64,000 bases of DNA from Luidia sarsii (GCA_949987565.1 OX465120.1:8756587-8820586), one strand, 5' to 3'. Shown: positions 43,898 to 56,519, counted from the first letter of the stretch. Notes: generated by a model not told the origin, from the letters alone. Made by a program: numbers and translations.

Positions 43898-44131
43898 GTA
43901 CATGTAATTTCCTAAACAAATCATGCAGAACTCAATTTGCTGATGTTAAATTATCGGGGGCTCCTGTATAATAAATGCCATGTATCTTCAGACTCCTTTG
44001 CGACTACCACTGAGCGCGCAACGTACCCACTGTGTACGTACATGTACGTGCATGCACATCACGTGCACATCACATGCACACGTACATGTACGAGGGTGTG
44101 TGTGTGCATGCGTTTGGAGAGTTCAGCACGC

Positions 44132-44172
44132 CGGATAACTGAGCACGTTACGGTAACGTGCTCAGTTATCCG
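44132..44172. repeat. Perfect 41-bp palindrome
   Basis: Two 20-base arms, CGGATAACTGAGCACGTTAC and its exact complement, around a single G. Such a stem would form a cruciform or a very stable RNA hairpin. Confidence 0.95.
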
Positions 44173-45008
44173 ATGCGCTCTTCCAGATATCCGAGAACGG
44201 CGGAAAGACGGGACCGTGACATCGACGTCGTCTCCATTTCTGTCACAAGTACCAGGCATGAAAACGGGAGACCTTGGGCTTCGTTTCTGAATGCTACACT
44301 GCGTCTGGAAAAAAACTTCAACAAAGAACTCCAAGCTTTGTTTTAAGCTTTGGATATTAAACAAAGACGAAGCCGGAGCCTAGTGTGCCTGTGTCACATT
44401 TAGTAGTATATTTACATCTTAGAATAAGATGTTCTTCCATAGAACTCCAATTAATTAATGCGAAATTTAACTAAAAATGAAAACTTTAAAAACGCTTGAT
44501 TACCAAATATTTTGATATTTGAAAAACATTCAAGGGGTATTACAAAACTTACAAAACTTACAAAACTGAGTACGATTATATTAATAAACTTACACACAAA
44601 TTGATAATAGATATAAGTCTTTCAATCCCCTTTTGTAAAAAATACTCTGTTAAAATAGGTCTTCGTTATCTATTTGTCAATGTCTGTGACCGCTGATATG
44701 ACTGTAGGCCTATACTAGGCCACGCCACCATTTGCAGAAGCAGTCACCCTGCGTTGACACCGTTTTTCAAGGTGAGCGATGTTTGTGAGTGGCGGGGGTT
44801 GATGACCGCGACCAAGTTCTAGCCTGGGGCGCACAGCGTGGGGAAGTCGAAAATAACCCATCGCTGCCCTTGGTGTACATTTACCTGTACACGTTCACCT
44901 CATTCTATAACAAAGGACCCATTTTCCATGGAGATTAGTCTTGGCGGTATCTCCGGTACAGCTCCGAGCAAAGATCCAGGCCATACGCACGGCACAACGG
45001 CACTTTAC
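44173..45008. other. Intergenic, no gene recognised
   Basis: Contains a copy of the GACGAAGCCGGAGCCT SINE-body motif near 44365. Otherwise no structure seen. Confidence 0.4.
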
Positions 45009-45095
45009 CACACATGTACACGGCACTATACCACACCTGTACACGGCACTATACCACACCTGTACACGGCACTATACCACAAGCTGTACACAGCT
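45009..45095. repeat. 24-bp tandem repeat
   Basis: Three to four copies of CACACCTGTACACGGCACTA followed by TAC. Confidence 0.85.
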
Positions 45096-46125
45096 CGCAG
45101 GCTGAACCGCTGCCATCCACACACAGCAGTCTGTGTACGAACTGCGTACTGTACAATGTACATGTGTACATGTGTACGAGCGTGCACGCAGTCGTCCTGG
45201 CAGCCCTTGAGTCCTGACCAGCAAAAGCTTCGCACAAAACATGTACGTTATGCAAGTTACGGCCGGAGAATGGGAGACAGTTCAAAGTGAAGCACACACC
45301 AATATACTTAAAGAAAACAGGTTATAATTAAAATAGTATCTGAGTATCTGTAAAACACACGAAAAGGTTTCAAACTGCTGTATTTTTAAAACTACAAACA
45401 ATAATTATTCAAACCTTGAAACCGGTTTTAGCAATCCGTCGGATCCTGTCACAAAGGCTTAGTTGAAAAATATTCCTGCTAAGATTGGATTTCTATAATC
45501 ATACCTGAATCCAACCTGAAAGACATGGGCCTACAGTCAGACAAAACCCCATAGGCACAAGCATACAAACACAATCACGATACACACACACAAAACTGGC
45601 AAACAAAAACCAAATGTGCAACCAAATGTTACCAATTGAGACATGCCAAATTGCGCAATTTCTACTTCTCTATTACCTTCTTTACAATCGTTCCCATTGG
45701 AAAGATAGCTGTTCTTTGGGGCTCACACGAAGCAAAGACTATCACGCAGTGGCTACAGCGATGTGTCGCCGTTGGTTATGAAAAAAATATGGCATATTTA
45801 CAGCAGTAAAATAAAGAGTTCGTTTTGGTGCTCGTAGTTCTACTCCAAATGGCTCGGTGATAAGTAACGTTGGTGCTGTGTCACACCACCTATGCCTGCA
45901 GAATTACTGGGTTTGTAGCTGCACTTGGCATCTCCCTGCAATACAATTGGACAGCATTCAATGGCAGAATTTACACAAAAAAGACGACGCTCACATTTAT
46001 CACAGTTATTTATCACTTTTGCCATCGGGGTCTAGAAAAGTTTCTGGCAGCGCTCGCAGACGAAACCAAAATTAGACTTCACGTGGAGGGGATGGAGAGC
46101 TGAGGCTGCCTGTATTTCTCTTTTT
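45096..46125. other. Intergenic, no gene recognised
   Basis: AT-rich sequence without recognisable exons or repeats. It would include the terminal exon of gene B if the gene extends this far. Confidence 0.4.
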
Positions 46126-46149
46126 TTGGCTAATTGTTCAGCCAGGCCA

Positions 46150-46262
46150 CTTGGTGATGGCCTTCATCTCTGGGCCCCGAGACATATCGACTGTCATTCA
46201 GCTCCAAATTTCTGGCAACGGCCCCCTCTGCACGAGAGTGGAACCCACACCATCCATCACAG
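46150..46262 (+). pseudogene. Inverted relic of a sushi exon end
   Basis: Plus strand encodes SGNGPLCTRVEPTPSIT followed by the donor-like GGTACCC, matching the end of exons 15/16 of genes A and B but in the opposite orientation. Upstream, GPRDISTVIQLQI is a decayed sushi-like stretch lacking the expected Cys. Confidence 0.6.
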
Positions 46263-46430
46263 GTACCCACATCATCCACCACAGGTACCCACATGCACCA
46301 TCCACCACAGGTACTCACACTATACATCACATGCAGGTACCCACACCATCCACTACAGGTAACCACACCATACATCACAGGTACCCACACATCCACCACA
46401 GGTACCCACACCATACATCAGACGGCCACT
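46248..46430. repeat. Sushi-donor minisatellite, inverted short copy
   Basis: About eight units of CCCACACCATCCATCACAGGTA type, directly after the relic sushi end, as in the introns of genes A and B. Confidence 0.85.
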
Positions 46431-46535
46431 GCTAAATTCGAGTCAATGTTCTATGCGAACGTCAAGTTGAATTAAGTCGTGCGCGGACCTTTATTAACGA
46501 CGGGAAAACTGTCATAGTCGAAGAGAAGACGACAT

Positions 46536-47130
46536 TATAGGAAGGTTTGCGGTGACACCATGTATAAGGTCTCTAAGAAGAGGTGTGTTCTTGGGGTACA
46601 GTGTGATGCTTGCGGATTTCGATCGCCTCTCTGATCCGTCTGGAGTGTCATTGCTGTATTGGGACGAAATCCGCAAGCATGACACCTTACCCCAAGAAAT
46701 CGGCAACCATCTCATACATTTGGCTACCCCTCATTCCGACTAACGGATCTTCTATATCCAAGGTCAACCAAACCATGTCCAAACCTCCCCCAGCCGGCTC
46801 ATGGATCACCTATATCAACTGCCTCCCCTCCGTCTTCTAACACACCCCCAGTGAGCACCCATACGTTTCTCTCCCCTACCGGGCCCCTATGATTATCCCC
46901 CAGAGGATTATCTTTCCCGACTTCCCGCCTCAGCGACCACCGGCATATAAGCAGATCCACCACCGAGTCCAAGGCATTCTCCTAATGACGGCCAAAGCAT
47001 AATGGTCGAAACGTAGAGTTACCGCTCAGGTTCTTTTCAGAACCACACCTCTTCTTTAAGAGACCTTACATGGTGTCACCGCAAACTTTCCTATATTGAT
47101 TAACCCACCATGCAAAGCATTTTTATTTAT
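46536..47130. mobile_element. 595-bp foldback element with 12-bp target duplication
   Basis: AGAAGACGACAT flanks both sides (46524-46535 and 47131-47142). The ends are inverted: AGGAAGGTTTGCGGTGACAC left and the complement at CATGGTGTCACCGCAAACTT right. A tail of CACCCACCATGCAAAGC plus TTTTTATTTAT follows. It carries two hairpins ending in GAAA(C/T), one at 46981-47015 (CTAATGA...GGTCGAAAC). Inserted a few bases 3' of the exon 18 donor of gene B. Confidence 0.75.
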
Positions 47131-47147
47131 AGAAGACGACATCTTAC

Positions 47148-47198
47148 CTCTGACTCTGGGGATTCAGGTTGATGGCCTCGACTTTAGTCATCTTGGGC
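47148..47198 (-). CDS. Gene B exon 18: cytoplasmic tail segment
   Basis: Acceptor TTCCTTCTAG, then a split Lys codon and PKMTKVEAINLNPQSQ, donor GTAAGA. Phase 2-2, fitting exon 17. A short basic tail is expected after the TM helix. The following terminal exon was not identified. The foldback element at 46536-47130 sits in the next intron. Confidence 0.7.
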
Positions 47199-47264
47199 CT
47201 AGAAGGAAGATTGGGAACACACAGGCATCATGAGTGGAAATCATAAGTCTGTCTTCCAGCTTTC

Positions 47265-47705
47265 GTCCTTTGACCCCTTCCCTACTGTTTGCCCTTCCCT
47301 TTGATCTCACCCTGGTCTGTCTACCAGCTTTCCTGCTTTGATCACTCCCTACTGCTTGCCCTTCCCTTTGATCTCACCCTGGTCTGTCTATCAGCTTTCC
47401 TGCTTTGATCACTCCCTACTGCTTGCCCTTCCCTTTGATCTCACCCTGGTCTGTCTATCAGCTTTCCTCCTTTGATCACTCCCTTCTGCTTGCCCTTCCC
47501 TTTGATCTCACCCTGGTCTGTCTACCAGCCTTCCTCCTTTGATCGCTTCCCTACTGCTTGCCCTTCCCTTTGATCTCACCCTGGTCTGTCTACCAGCTTT
47601 ACTCCTTTGATCACTCCCTTCTGCTTGCCCTTCCATTTGATCTCACCCTGGTCTGTCTACCAGCTTTCCTCCTTTGATCCCTTCCCTACTGCTCGCCCTT
47701 CCCTT
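47265..47705. repeat. 67-bp minisatellite (intron 17 of gene B)
   Basis: Six to seven units, same family as at 1-520. Confidence 0.9.
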
Positions 47706-47849
47706 GGAAATAGTGCTCCCAAGTTACCCACAACACATAATGATGTGTTTTCAAATACACTGTTGTTATTGTTTCCAGTTGAGTTGTTCTGCCTAGGGAG
47801 GGCCAACATGATACCGAGTGTACATATAGTCCTATCATACCCTGCTTAC

Positions 47850-47943
47850 TTAGCCATCGTGACTTTGATCAGTGCACCGATAATGCCGACCAGAAGCAAG
47901 CAAGAGCAACCGATGATGAGACCCAACTGCCAAGCTTCAAGAC
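47850..47943 (-). CDS. Gene B exon 17: transmembrane helix
   Basis: Same 94 nt and same peptide (LEAWQLGLIIGCSC... ) as exon 17 of gene A; the donor GTAAGC joins exon 18. Confidence 0.85.
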
Positions 47944-48328
47944 CTATGAGACAACAGAAATGCAAGAAAAAAACCCCAAGATTGACTAAGAAGCAGCATC
48001 GTAAGACAACTTTATGCGGAGTGAATCTAAACATTATGTTGATAGAGAACAGACGTTCAGTCCCCATAGCTCTAGTCAGAACCACACACAGCAAAAATAT
48101 GTCCAGATAGCCGTGTTAATCTATAACTGAAGAATAATACCATCTCAAGGATATCCCTCAAGAAATGACCAGTTGAGAAGAGTGCAAAATCAGCTTTTGT
48201 AGCAACAACTCCCATCAAAGTTAGCACGAATGAATAGCATACAAACTCATGTCCGTCTTTGCGAATAAAGTAGAGGAAAACTGACAGGGATTTTTTCAAA
48301 CAATATGAAAAATGTTTAGAAAGAAAGT

Positions 48329-48419
48329 TGACTGGACCTGAACTTGAACCCGAAAGCCTTAACTGACTGTATGTCTTAACATACTTATGATCTTACTACC
48401 TGAGCCATCCAGCCCTTTG
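48329..48419 (-). mobile_element. tRNA-derived SINE head (gene B intron 16)
   Basis: Orthologous to the insertion at 1145-1235, so it predates the A/B duplication. Confidence 0.6.
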
Positions 48420-48734
48420 ATGGCGGTCAATTGATCTTTGCCAGGTGGGGGCTTCATTGTTTAATTATGGTCCCTTACGAATCCACGGATCAGGCTCGGG
48501 CTCAGGCTTTGTCTCCGTCTGACAAAACCTGGAAATCCAGGTTGTGGTTTGTCGCCAAATTTAAAGGTTTGTTGGCTTGAAGGGCCTTATAACCGAAAAT
48601 TCTAGATGCCAGTGTCATGATAATGGGTAAGTGAAATGTGACCGAAGCCTAAGCCCGAGCCTAATCATGTCTTCATTTCGTAAACGTCCTGTGGCCTTGG
48701 ATCAGTCTTGTCGATGCGATACCTGGACAGAGTG

Positions 48735-49207
48735 TACTGTGTACCTTTGATGGAGGGTGTTGGTACCTGTATGTGATGGATGGGTATACCTGTATGTAAT
48801 GGATGGTGTGGGTACCTGTATGTGATGAATGGTGTGGGTATCTGTATGTGATGGATGGTGTGGGTATCTGTATGTGATGGATGGTGTGGGTATCTGTATG
48901 TGATGGATGGCGTGGGTATACCTGTATGTGATGGTTGGTGTGGGTACCTGTATGTGATGGATGGTGTGGGTAAACCTGTATGTGATGGATGGTGTGGGTA
49001 CCTGTATGTGATGGATGGGTATACCTGTATGTGATGGATGGTGTGGGTACCTGTATGTGATGGATGGTGTGGGTATACCTGTATGTGATGGATGGTGTGG
49101 GTACCTGTATGTGATGGATGGTGTGGGTATCTGTATGTGATGGATGGCGTGGGTACCTGTGAAAGAGAAAGTGTGGGTACCTGTGATGGACAGACTAGAG
49201 TAGGTAC
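48735..49207. repeat. Sushi-donor minisatellite (intron 16 of gene B)
   Basis: Nearly the same length and unit order as 1555-2023 in gene A. Confidence 0.9.
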
Positions 49208-49405
49208 CTGTGATGGAGGTTGTGGGTTCCACTCTCACGCAGAGGGGTCCGTTGCCAGACCACTGGCCGTTCTCCTGACAGACTAGCTCCTGGTCCCCCT
49301 GCAGTACGTAGCCCTCATCGCACGTAAAGGTGGCTACATCACCCACATTATTACGGGAGACATCCCTTGCACCGTTGGCAGGGGTAGAGGGGGCTGAACA
49401 GGTCA
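49208..49405 (-). CDS. Gene B exon 16: sushi domain 2
   Basis: 198 nt; the protein appears identical to exon 16 of gene A. Confidence 0.85.
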
Positions 49406-49534
49406 CTGTCAGTAAAAAAACCCACCAAAGGTCAAATTTCAGAGACGAAATTGTTTTATATTGCACAACTTGCCCTATACTCAGATCATGGTGTTGTGCT
49501 TTAAATACAAGGTAAAAGGTGCTTCAAATACTTG

Positions 49535-50156
49535 TGATGGATGGTGTGGGTGCCTGTGGTGGATGGTGTGGGTGCCTGTGGTGGATGGTGTGGGTGCCTG
49601 TGGTGGATGGTGTGAGTTCCTATGACGGACAGACTGGGTATCTGTGATGGACAGAGTAGGTACCTGTTTTGGATGGTATGGGTACCTGTGGTGGATGGTG
49701 TGGGTACCTGTATCTGATGGATGGTGCGGGTACCTGTATCTGATGGATGGTGTGGGTACCTGTGATGGGTAGTGTGGGTATATGTATGTGATGGATGATG
49801 TGGGTACCTGTATGTGATGGATGGTGTGGGTACCTATGATTGATGGTGCGGATACATGTGATGGATGGTGTGGGTATATGAATGTGACGGATGGTGTGGG
49901 TACCTGTGATGGATGATGTGGGTATATGAATGTTACGGATGGTGTGGGTACCTGTGATGGATGGTGTGGATGGATGGTGTGGGTATATGAATGTTACGGA
50001 TGGTGTGGGTACCTGTGATGGATGGTGTGGTTATCTGTATGTGGTGGATCTTGTGGATACCTGTATGTGATGTATAGTGTGGGTACCTGTGATGGATGGT
50101 GTGGGTATCTGTATGTGATGGATGGTGTGGGTAGCTGTGATGCATGATGTGGATAC
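49535..50156. repeat. Sushi-donor minisatellite (intron 15 of gene B)
   Basis: About 360 bp shorter than the gene A array; it lacks most of the homogeneous 22-bp run. Confidence 0.9.
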
Positions 50157-50354
50157 CTGTGATGGATGGTGTGGGTTCCACTCTCATGCAGAGGGGTCCG
50201 TTGCCAGACCACTGGCCATTCTCCTGACAGACTAGCCCCTGGTCCCCCTGCAGAACGTAGCCTTCATCGCACGCAAAGGTGGCCACACCACCCACATTAT
50301 TACGGGATACATTCTTCGTTCCGTTGGCAGGGGTAACGAGGGGAGAACAGGTCA
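50157..50354 (-). CDS. Gene B exon 15: sushi domain 1
   Basis: 198 nt. Differs from gene A at three residues (GDQG for GDQE, CQEN for CQES, LCMR for LCVR). Confidence 0.85.
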
Positions 50355-50810
50355 CTACCAATAAAAACACAACCCAATAGTTAACAACAATGATAATGAT
50401 AATAATAACTTCGAAATCTTAAAGAAACATTAATATAATGGTGTTTTATTTCAACTATCATCGCAGCCAGTGATTAACTTGAGTGTGCGGGATTTTCACA
50501 CACATTAAAACACAACAATGATATAGTTCGGATGAAATAAATATGAACAACCTCAAGAATAATAATAAATGTTATTAAAATACATAGCAAGGACATAACA
50601 TTTTTAGAAAAATATCGCTCCTTGATATCGAACAACCAAAACACATTGCACTAGCTTCAAACATCAATCTAACCATACACAGCTGTAATGGTTAGATTTC
50701 CCAGTTTGTAAGTCCAGTGGGAATGCTACTTAACATGTTGAAATTCCCCACATTCAAAAATGGAGATGATTTATGCAGAAACAAAAAATCACGAGGGACG
50801 CTTCACTATT

Positions 50811-51090
50811 GGGTACTTCCATAAATCACGGTTCCAACTTGTGACATTTTGGTGTTCCCACTTGCACTATTATACCATTCAGCTTTCCTGCATGTAATAT
50901 TGTAACAACGTAATGGACCAATTTGTAGATTGAACAATTTGCTATGCATGGACAGTATAGTATTGTATACTGTTTAACAGACAGAATGTTGCATTAAGTT
51001 GTTACACCATGTAGGAAAGTAGAATGGTTTCATGGGCAAGTGGGGACACCAAAATGTCACAAGTTGGACCTCTGATTTATGGAATTACCC
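50811..51090. mobile_element. MITE-like element abutting exon 14 donor (gene B)
   Basis: Same 280-bp element and site as 4056-4335. Confidence 0.65.
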
Positions 51091-51096
51091 TATTAC

Positions 51097-51345
51097 CAAT
51101 TTGAGAGCTGTTCACGGCCACTTGGTAACTGGTAATGGCCGACCTCGTGGCTACGGCCACGGCTATGTTGCCGGTCACGGCGTAGTCGAACACGCAGCGG
51201 AAGTCGTCCCCGCAGAAAGCGGCGACGGTGTCGCTGACGGCCTCGTCGAGGGAGAAGAAGACGGGCTGGAAGCCGGGGTCGGCGTAGTCGGCGGGCTCCA
51301 TGCCTCTCGGGTAACGGAAGAGGGAGTTCTCCGGCTGGATTTGCC
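51097..51345 (-). CDS. Gene B exon 14: C-terminal VWD region
   Basis: 249 nt; one change seen (QPVFF for QPVFL). Confidence 0.9.
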
Positions 51346-51754
51346 CTGCAGTGGACAGAGTGAGCAAGATGGAGACGTCATTGGTCAGTCACCACGGAAC
51401 CTCTTTTCAAAAACCAGGCCCCGAAAAGGGACGAAGGACAAAAAATGGAGCCAAAGAAGAAGCCAGAGCCTTTGTCGAGTTTTGGGAAAGGACCCTAGCA
51501 GCGCAGAATGGAGCCTTGATAGACAGCAGATTCCACTTATTCGTTGAATAATTGAACATGCATCACTGATCGTTTGAATCACAGGTCAACAAAATCAGTC
51601 AACCATGTATCCATGAAATCGATGAATTACTGATCCACGAGATCTGATCACTGAATTAGTGATGCAACAGATCACTGGTGTACTGAACCATTAATCCATT
51701 GAATCACTTGATCACTAACCCATTCAATGACTGAGTTACTGCTATATTCTCTCT

Positions 51755-52075
51755 AAATGCAAAAAGTGAATAATTCACTCTCCCAAGGAGTGAAAATCGC
51801 TCCAAAAAGCCAAAACCGCTCAAAAGAGTGAACAAATACTGTAAAAGATGTGAAAACCGCTGACTGAGTGGAGTGAAATCCCACTCTTGTAAGGAGCCAT
51901 ATGGAGGACAACTCGAAAAAGTGTTGTCCTCTATATGGCTCCTCGATAGAGTGGTGTTTTATCCCATTCTTAGCGGTTTTCACACCTCTGACAGTGGTTT
52001 TCACTATTTTTGAGGGTTTTTTTTGTTTTCAAATTTCACTCTTTGTGCGAGTGGTTTATTCACTCTTTGGCATTT
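51755..52075. mobile_element. TA-flanked MITE-like element (gene B intron 13)
   Basis: Orthologue of 5000-5320. Confidence 0.6.
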
Positions 52076-52377
52076 AATAGTAAAATGCTCATTTCCTGAA
52101 TCACTTAATCTACTTGGTCACTGAACTGCCGATCCAGTGAATCACCAGCTAACTAAGTCATGAATCCATTGAGTGATTGAATGAATCGTTCAATTTTGGA
52201 ATCATTGAATGATTGGATCGTTCAATCCTGGAACCATTTCATGAATGATTGGATCGTTCAGTCAAGGAACCATGGAACCATTGAGTCACCGAATCATTGA
52301 AACATCAAATCATTGAATCACTGAATCGCCAAATCACCAAATCATGGAACCATTGAATGATTGGATTGTTCTATCAT

Positions 52378-52690
52378 GGAATTATTGAATCATTGAATTA
52401 TTGAATCATTGAATCATTGAATCATTGAATCATTGAATCATTGAATCATTGAATCATTGAATCATTGAATCATTGAATCATTGAATCATTGAATCATTGA
52501 ATCATTGAATCATTGAATCATTGAATCATTGAATCATTGAATCACTGAATCATTGAATCATTGAATCACTGAATAATTGAATCATTGAATCATTGAATCA
52601 TTGAAGCATTGAATCATTGATTCATTGATTCATTGAATCATTGAATCATTGAATCACTAAATAATTGAATCATTGACACATTGAAACGTT
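52378..52690. repeat. 8-bp tandem repeat (gene B intron 13)
   Basis: GAATCATT units only, about 310 bp; no GAATCGTT block. Confidence 0.9.
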
Positions 52691-52884
52691 GAAACATTGA
52701 AACACTGAATAACTTAATTACTGAGCCGGGAAAGTAGCCACGAGGCAGGGCAATGTAAATGTAAATAAAATCTACATCCTGGGTAACATGGCATAATTTC
52801 TTTTCAAACTTGTGGAACCCCCACACCCTCAACAAACCCCAAAAGCCCTACACAATGTAAGTTACGAGCCAGAATGCGAATTAC

Positions 52885-53157
52885 ATGTTTGGCCAAACTG
52901 TGAATGAATGTCTTCCATAGTGGCGTCGACAGGGACGATATCCCCGTCAGGTGTCTCCAGGTCGTCAGTCACGTTCCCGTTCCAGTTTCCGTACAGCCCC
53001 CTGGAGCGACCCTTCAGTGACTGCTGCAAGGAGGCAAAGACGTTCAGAAGCCCGGCCGTGCTGGAGATCACCAGCGACACGCCGCACTGGAAGTTCGCGT
53101 ACACTGTCTTGGTGAGGACGCCAGAGTTGTTGACTAAGCGTTGGAACACGCTCACAC
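52885..53157 (-). CDS. Gene B exon 13: VWD third segment
   Basis: 273 nt, same borders as in gene A; MEDIH for MQDIH. Confidence 0.9.
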
Positions 53158-53550
53158 CTATATAGAGACCGTTGAGAGAATAGCAAAAGATGGTTTCACT
53201 TACTGGTTTCATCTTACAACGTAAGAACAAAGGAAACACAAACATGACTTTGGAATTGAAATCATTCAGAATGATTGCAATCTGCTCACTGACTTAAATG
53301 ATCAAAATTAAAAATCTAAAAAAACTGAGAAACCTGACAGTTCTATCCTAACATGAACTTTCTCAATGGCAGAATGACAAGCACGAAAACCTAATTGTTG
53401 TGATTTTGAGAGAAGTCCTGCTAAGATTGAAACATGAGGCCCTCAACGGTTGAGACAGCGACTCTTTTCAGAGTCACACTCACTCTCAGGGAGAGGCTAT
53501 AATTTATGCACATGCCAGCGCAAAGGTTCCCGCTTTTGTTTGTGACTCAC

Positions 53551-53730
53551 CGTTTAGTTCCACACGTATGATCTGCGTCTCGTCAAAGTTAAGCATGGTC
53601 CACTGGCTCTCGTTCGTGTCTTGTCGGAACCAGACATCCACCTCACGACGCTCACTGACTTCAATATGGACGAGGTCTGAGTGCCCGGAATGGCGGGCAG
53701 CCACAGCCGTGATTACAGTGGCTCTTTGCC
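53551..53730 (-). CDS. Gene B exon 12: VWD second segment
   Basis: 180 nt; no amino-acid difference from gene A noted. Confidence 0.88.
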
Positions 53731-53809
53731 CTGTGAATGACAGTCAGGTTCAGTCTCTTATTACTGAGCACGTACATGCAATCCAGATATTACCCTATGA
53801 TTCCCTTCC

Positions 53810-54940
53810 ATACTACTTGCCCTTTTTCTTTGATCTCATCCTGGTCAGTCTACCCGCTTTCCTCCTTTGATCTCACCCTGCTACGTCAACTAGCTTTCCT
53901 CCTTTGATCCCTCCCCTACTGCTTGCTCTTCCCTTTGATATCACCCTGGTCTGTCTACCAGCTTTCCTCCCTTGATTCCTTCCCTACTGCTTGCCCTTCT
54001 CTTTGATCTCACCCTGGTCTGTCGACCAGCTTTCCTCCTTTGATCCCTTTCCCTACTGCTTGCCCTTCCCTTTGATCTCACCCTGGTCTGACTACCAGCT
54101 TTCCTCCTTTGATCCCTTCCTTACTGCTTGCCCTTCTCTTTGATCTCACCCTTGTCTGTTTACCAGCTTTCCTCCTTTGATTCCTTCCCTACTGCTTGTC
54201 CTTCCCTTTGATCTCACCCTTGTCTGTTTATCAGCTTTCCTCCTTTGATTCCTTCCTTACTGCTTGCCCTTCTCTTTGATCTCACCCTTGTCTGTTTACC
54301 AGCTTTCCTCCTTTGATTCCTTCCCTACTGCTTGTCCTTCCCTTTGATCTCACCCCGGTCTGTCGACCAGCTTTCCTCCTTTGATTCCCTCCCTAATGCT
54401 TGCCCGTCCCTTTGATCTCACCCTGGTCTGTCTACCAGCGTTCCTCCTTTGATCCCTTCCCTACTGCTTGCCCATCCCTTTGATCTCACCCCGGTCTGTC
54501 GACCAGCTTTCCTCCTTTGATTCCTTCCCTAATGCTTGCCCGTCCCTTTGACCTCACCCTGGTCTGTCTACCAGCGTTCCTCCTTTGATCCCTTCCCTAC
54601 TGCTTACCCTTCCCTTTGATCTCACCCTGGTCTGTCGACCAGCTTTCCTCCTTTGATCCCTTCCCTACTGCTTGGCCGTCCCTTTGATCCCTTCCCTATT
54701 GCTTGCCCATTCCTTTGACCTCAGCCTGGTCTGTCTACCAGCATTCCTTCTTTGATCCCTTCCCTACTGCTTGCCCGTCCCTTTGATCTCACCCTGGTCT
54801 GTCGACCAGCTTTCCTCCTTTGATCCCTTCCCTACTGCTTACCCTTCCCTTTGATCTCACCCTGGTCTGTCTACCAGCTTTCCTCCTTTGATCCCTTCCC
54901 TACTGCTTGCCCTTCCCGTCGATCTCACCCTGGTCTGTCA
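53810..54940. repeat. 67-bp minisatellite (intron 11 of gene B)
   Basis: About 17 units; unit order differs from 7440-8520, so units have turned over since duplication. Confidence 0.9.
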
Positions 54941-55038
54941 CTTCGTCCACCTGCTGCCCTCCTATCAGACTGGCTTATAGTTTATATTGTCCATTAGTAC
55001 TCTATTGGACCCCCAAACGAACGGCACAGGCTGCCTAC

Positions 55039-55176
55039 CTGGTTCTAAGACTGCCATTCTTGCTTGGAGCTCAAACTCTCCCTGGCACGTCTCCAGCATG
55101 GTGTATTCACCCACTCCATTGAAGGTGTACTCCAAGCCATCCATGGTGATAAGGTGCGGGTCACCGGTGCCAACAG
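55039..55176 (-). CDS. Gene B exon 11: VWD start with GDPH
   Basis: 138 nt; GDPH and flanking residues conserved. Confidence 0.9.
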
Positions 55177-55512
55177 CTGATGGTAAACACGCCAGTGCAA
55201 CAGGATTGTCAACCGGACTTGGCTTTGGTTTGGGTTTGATTCGTGGATCATTCATGAAAGGCAGTAGTAGATACAAGGGCCTTCCCTTACCAAAGCCTGG
55301 CTTCTTCTCTATCACAACAAAGCTGAAAACACAGGTTGGGAGCTCGTTCTGAAAGTTGAAGCTTGAGAGTCTTTTGCAAAACAAAATATGAGAATCTTCT
55401 CCAAAACCGAAGATAGATACGGACACCAAGCCTTAAAATGAACGAAATAAAAGGAGACAAAGTCGGAGCCTCGCCTGCTCAGACTAATGCTTGGTTTTGG
55501 AGAGAAAAAGGC

Positions 55513-55760
55513 CGAAGGACTTGTAAGGGAATTTGAACCCGAGGACGTCTGGCGTATCGTACCAGTGCATTAACAAGTCCTGATATAACCAGGCCGGTTT
55601 GAGTCAAACAATCAAAGGACAAGTTAAAACTCACAGGGAACTTTTGAGCGATTTGAAAAATTGGCAAAGAAAACATTGACTGGACCGAAACTTGAACCCG
55701 AGACCTCTTGATTAACCTACCAGTGCTCTTCCATCTGAGCTAAACAGCCCTTAGATGGTG
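55513..55760 (-). mobile_element. Two tRNA-derived SINE heads (gene B intron 10)
   Basis: Orthologues of 9083-9150 and 9241-9330. Confidence 0.6.
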
Positions 55761-55850
55761 GCCTTCCCAAATAGTCCACTTGTCTTTGCCGGGGTGGGGC
55801 GCCAGTCAGAAGCAATTCAAGCTGGCTTGTTTAAGTTACAGGGTTCTCAC

Positions 55851-55998
55851 CTGGGGTTGGAGGCTCGTAATTCTCACAGGTTTGGGATGGTCGCAAGCGC
55901 TCATAGCGATGACAGTTGCCCTCTGACAGTAAACAGCAGTGTTCCCATGGTAATTTATCTGCCACCCAGTGAGAGAGGTAGGGAACACGACCAGCTGC
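55851..55998 (-). CDS. Gene B exon 10: Cys-rich connector
   Basis: 148 nt; same protein as gene A. Confidence 0.88.
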
Positions 55999-56398
55999 CT
56001 ATAACGTCAGTGTACAGATAAAATCATCAAAATAATATCATCACAACATGATGCCGAAAATGTAAGCAGAAAATGCAGCAGGAACATAACATAGTCTTCA
56101 AACTTCCTCCTCAACTAAGGAGCCCTTCCACAAACCTGTCTGTTCGGCTTTTGAATAAGACAAAGCCGGAGACAGAGCCTACGTCGGGGTTTGCTGGAGA
56201 TGATATTCGCGTCCTTAGATGCTGGTCCATGACTAGCGAGCCAGTGTAACTCGAAGCTAGCCCGTCCATAGTGTGCCCAACTCTTATCACGAGCAAAATG
56301 ATCACCGAAGGTCTTCACAACTCCAAGTTGAAAACCCTGCTCCCATCATGTGGTATATTGAGTGTAAGTGGCTGCGGTCTAGCGGCCTATAGACAAAC

Positions 56399-56519
56399 CT
56401 TGAAGGGCTCCACTCCATCGTGATGTCGCCTTTCCGCAAAGCCTCCGCCGCTCGTCTGCCTCACGTCCAGTATGTTGTCATCGTCGCCATAGCAACACTC
56501 CTGTCCACCTCCAAGGGAA
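56399..56519 (-). CDS. Gene B exon 9: end of AMOP
   Basis: 121 nt; one change near the acceptor (SSLGGG for SFLGGG). The weak GTTTGT donor is retained. Confidence 0.82.
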
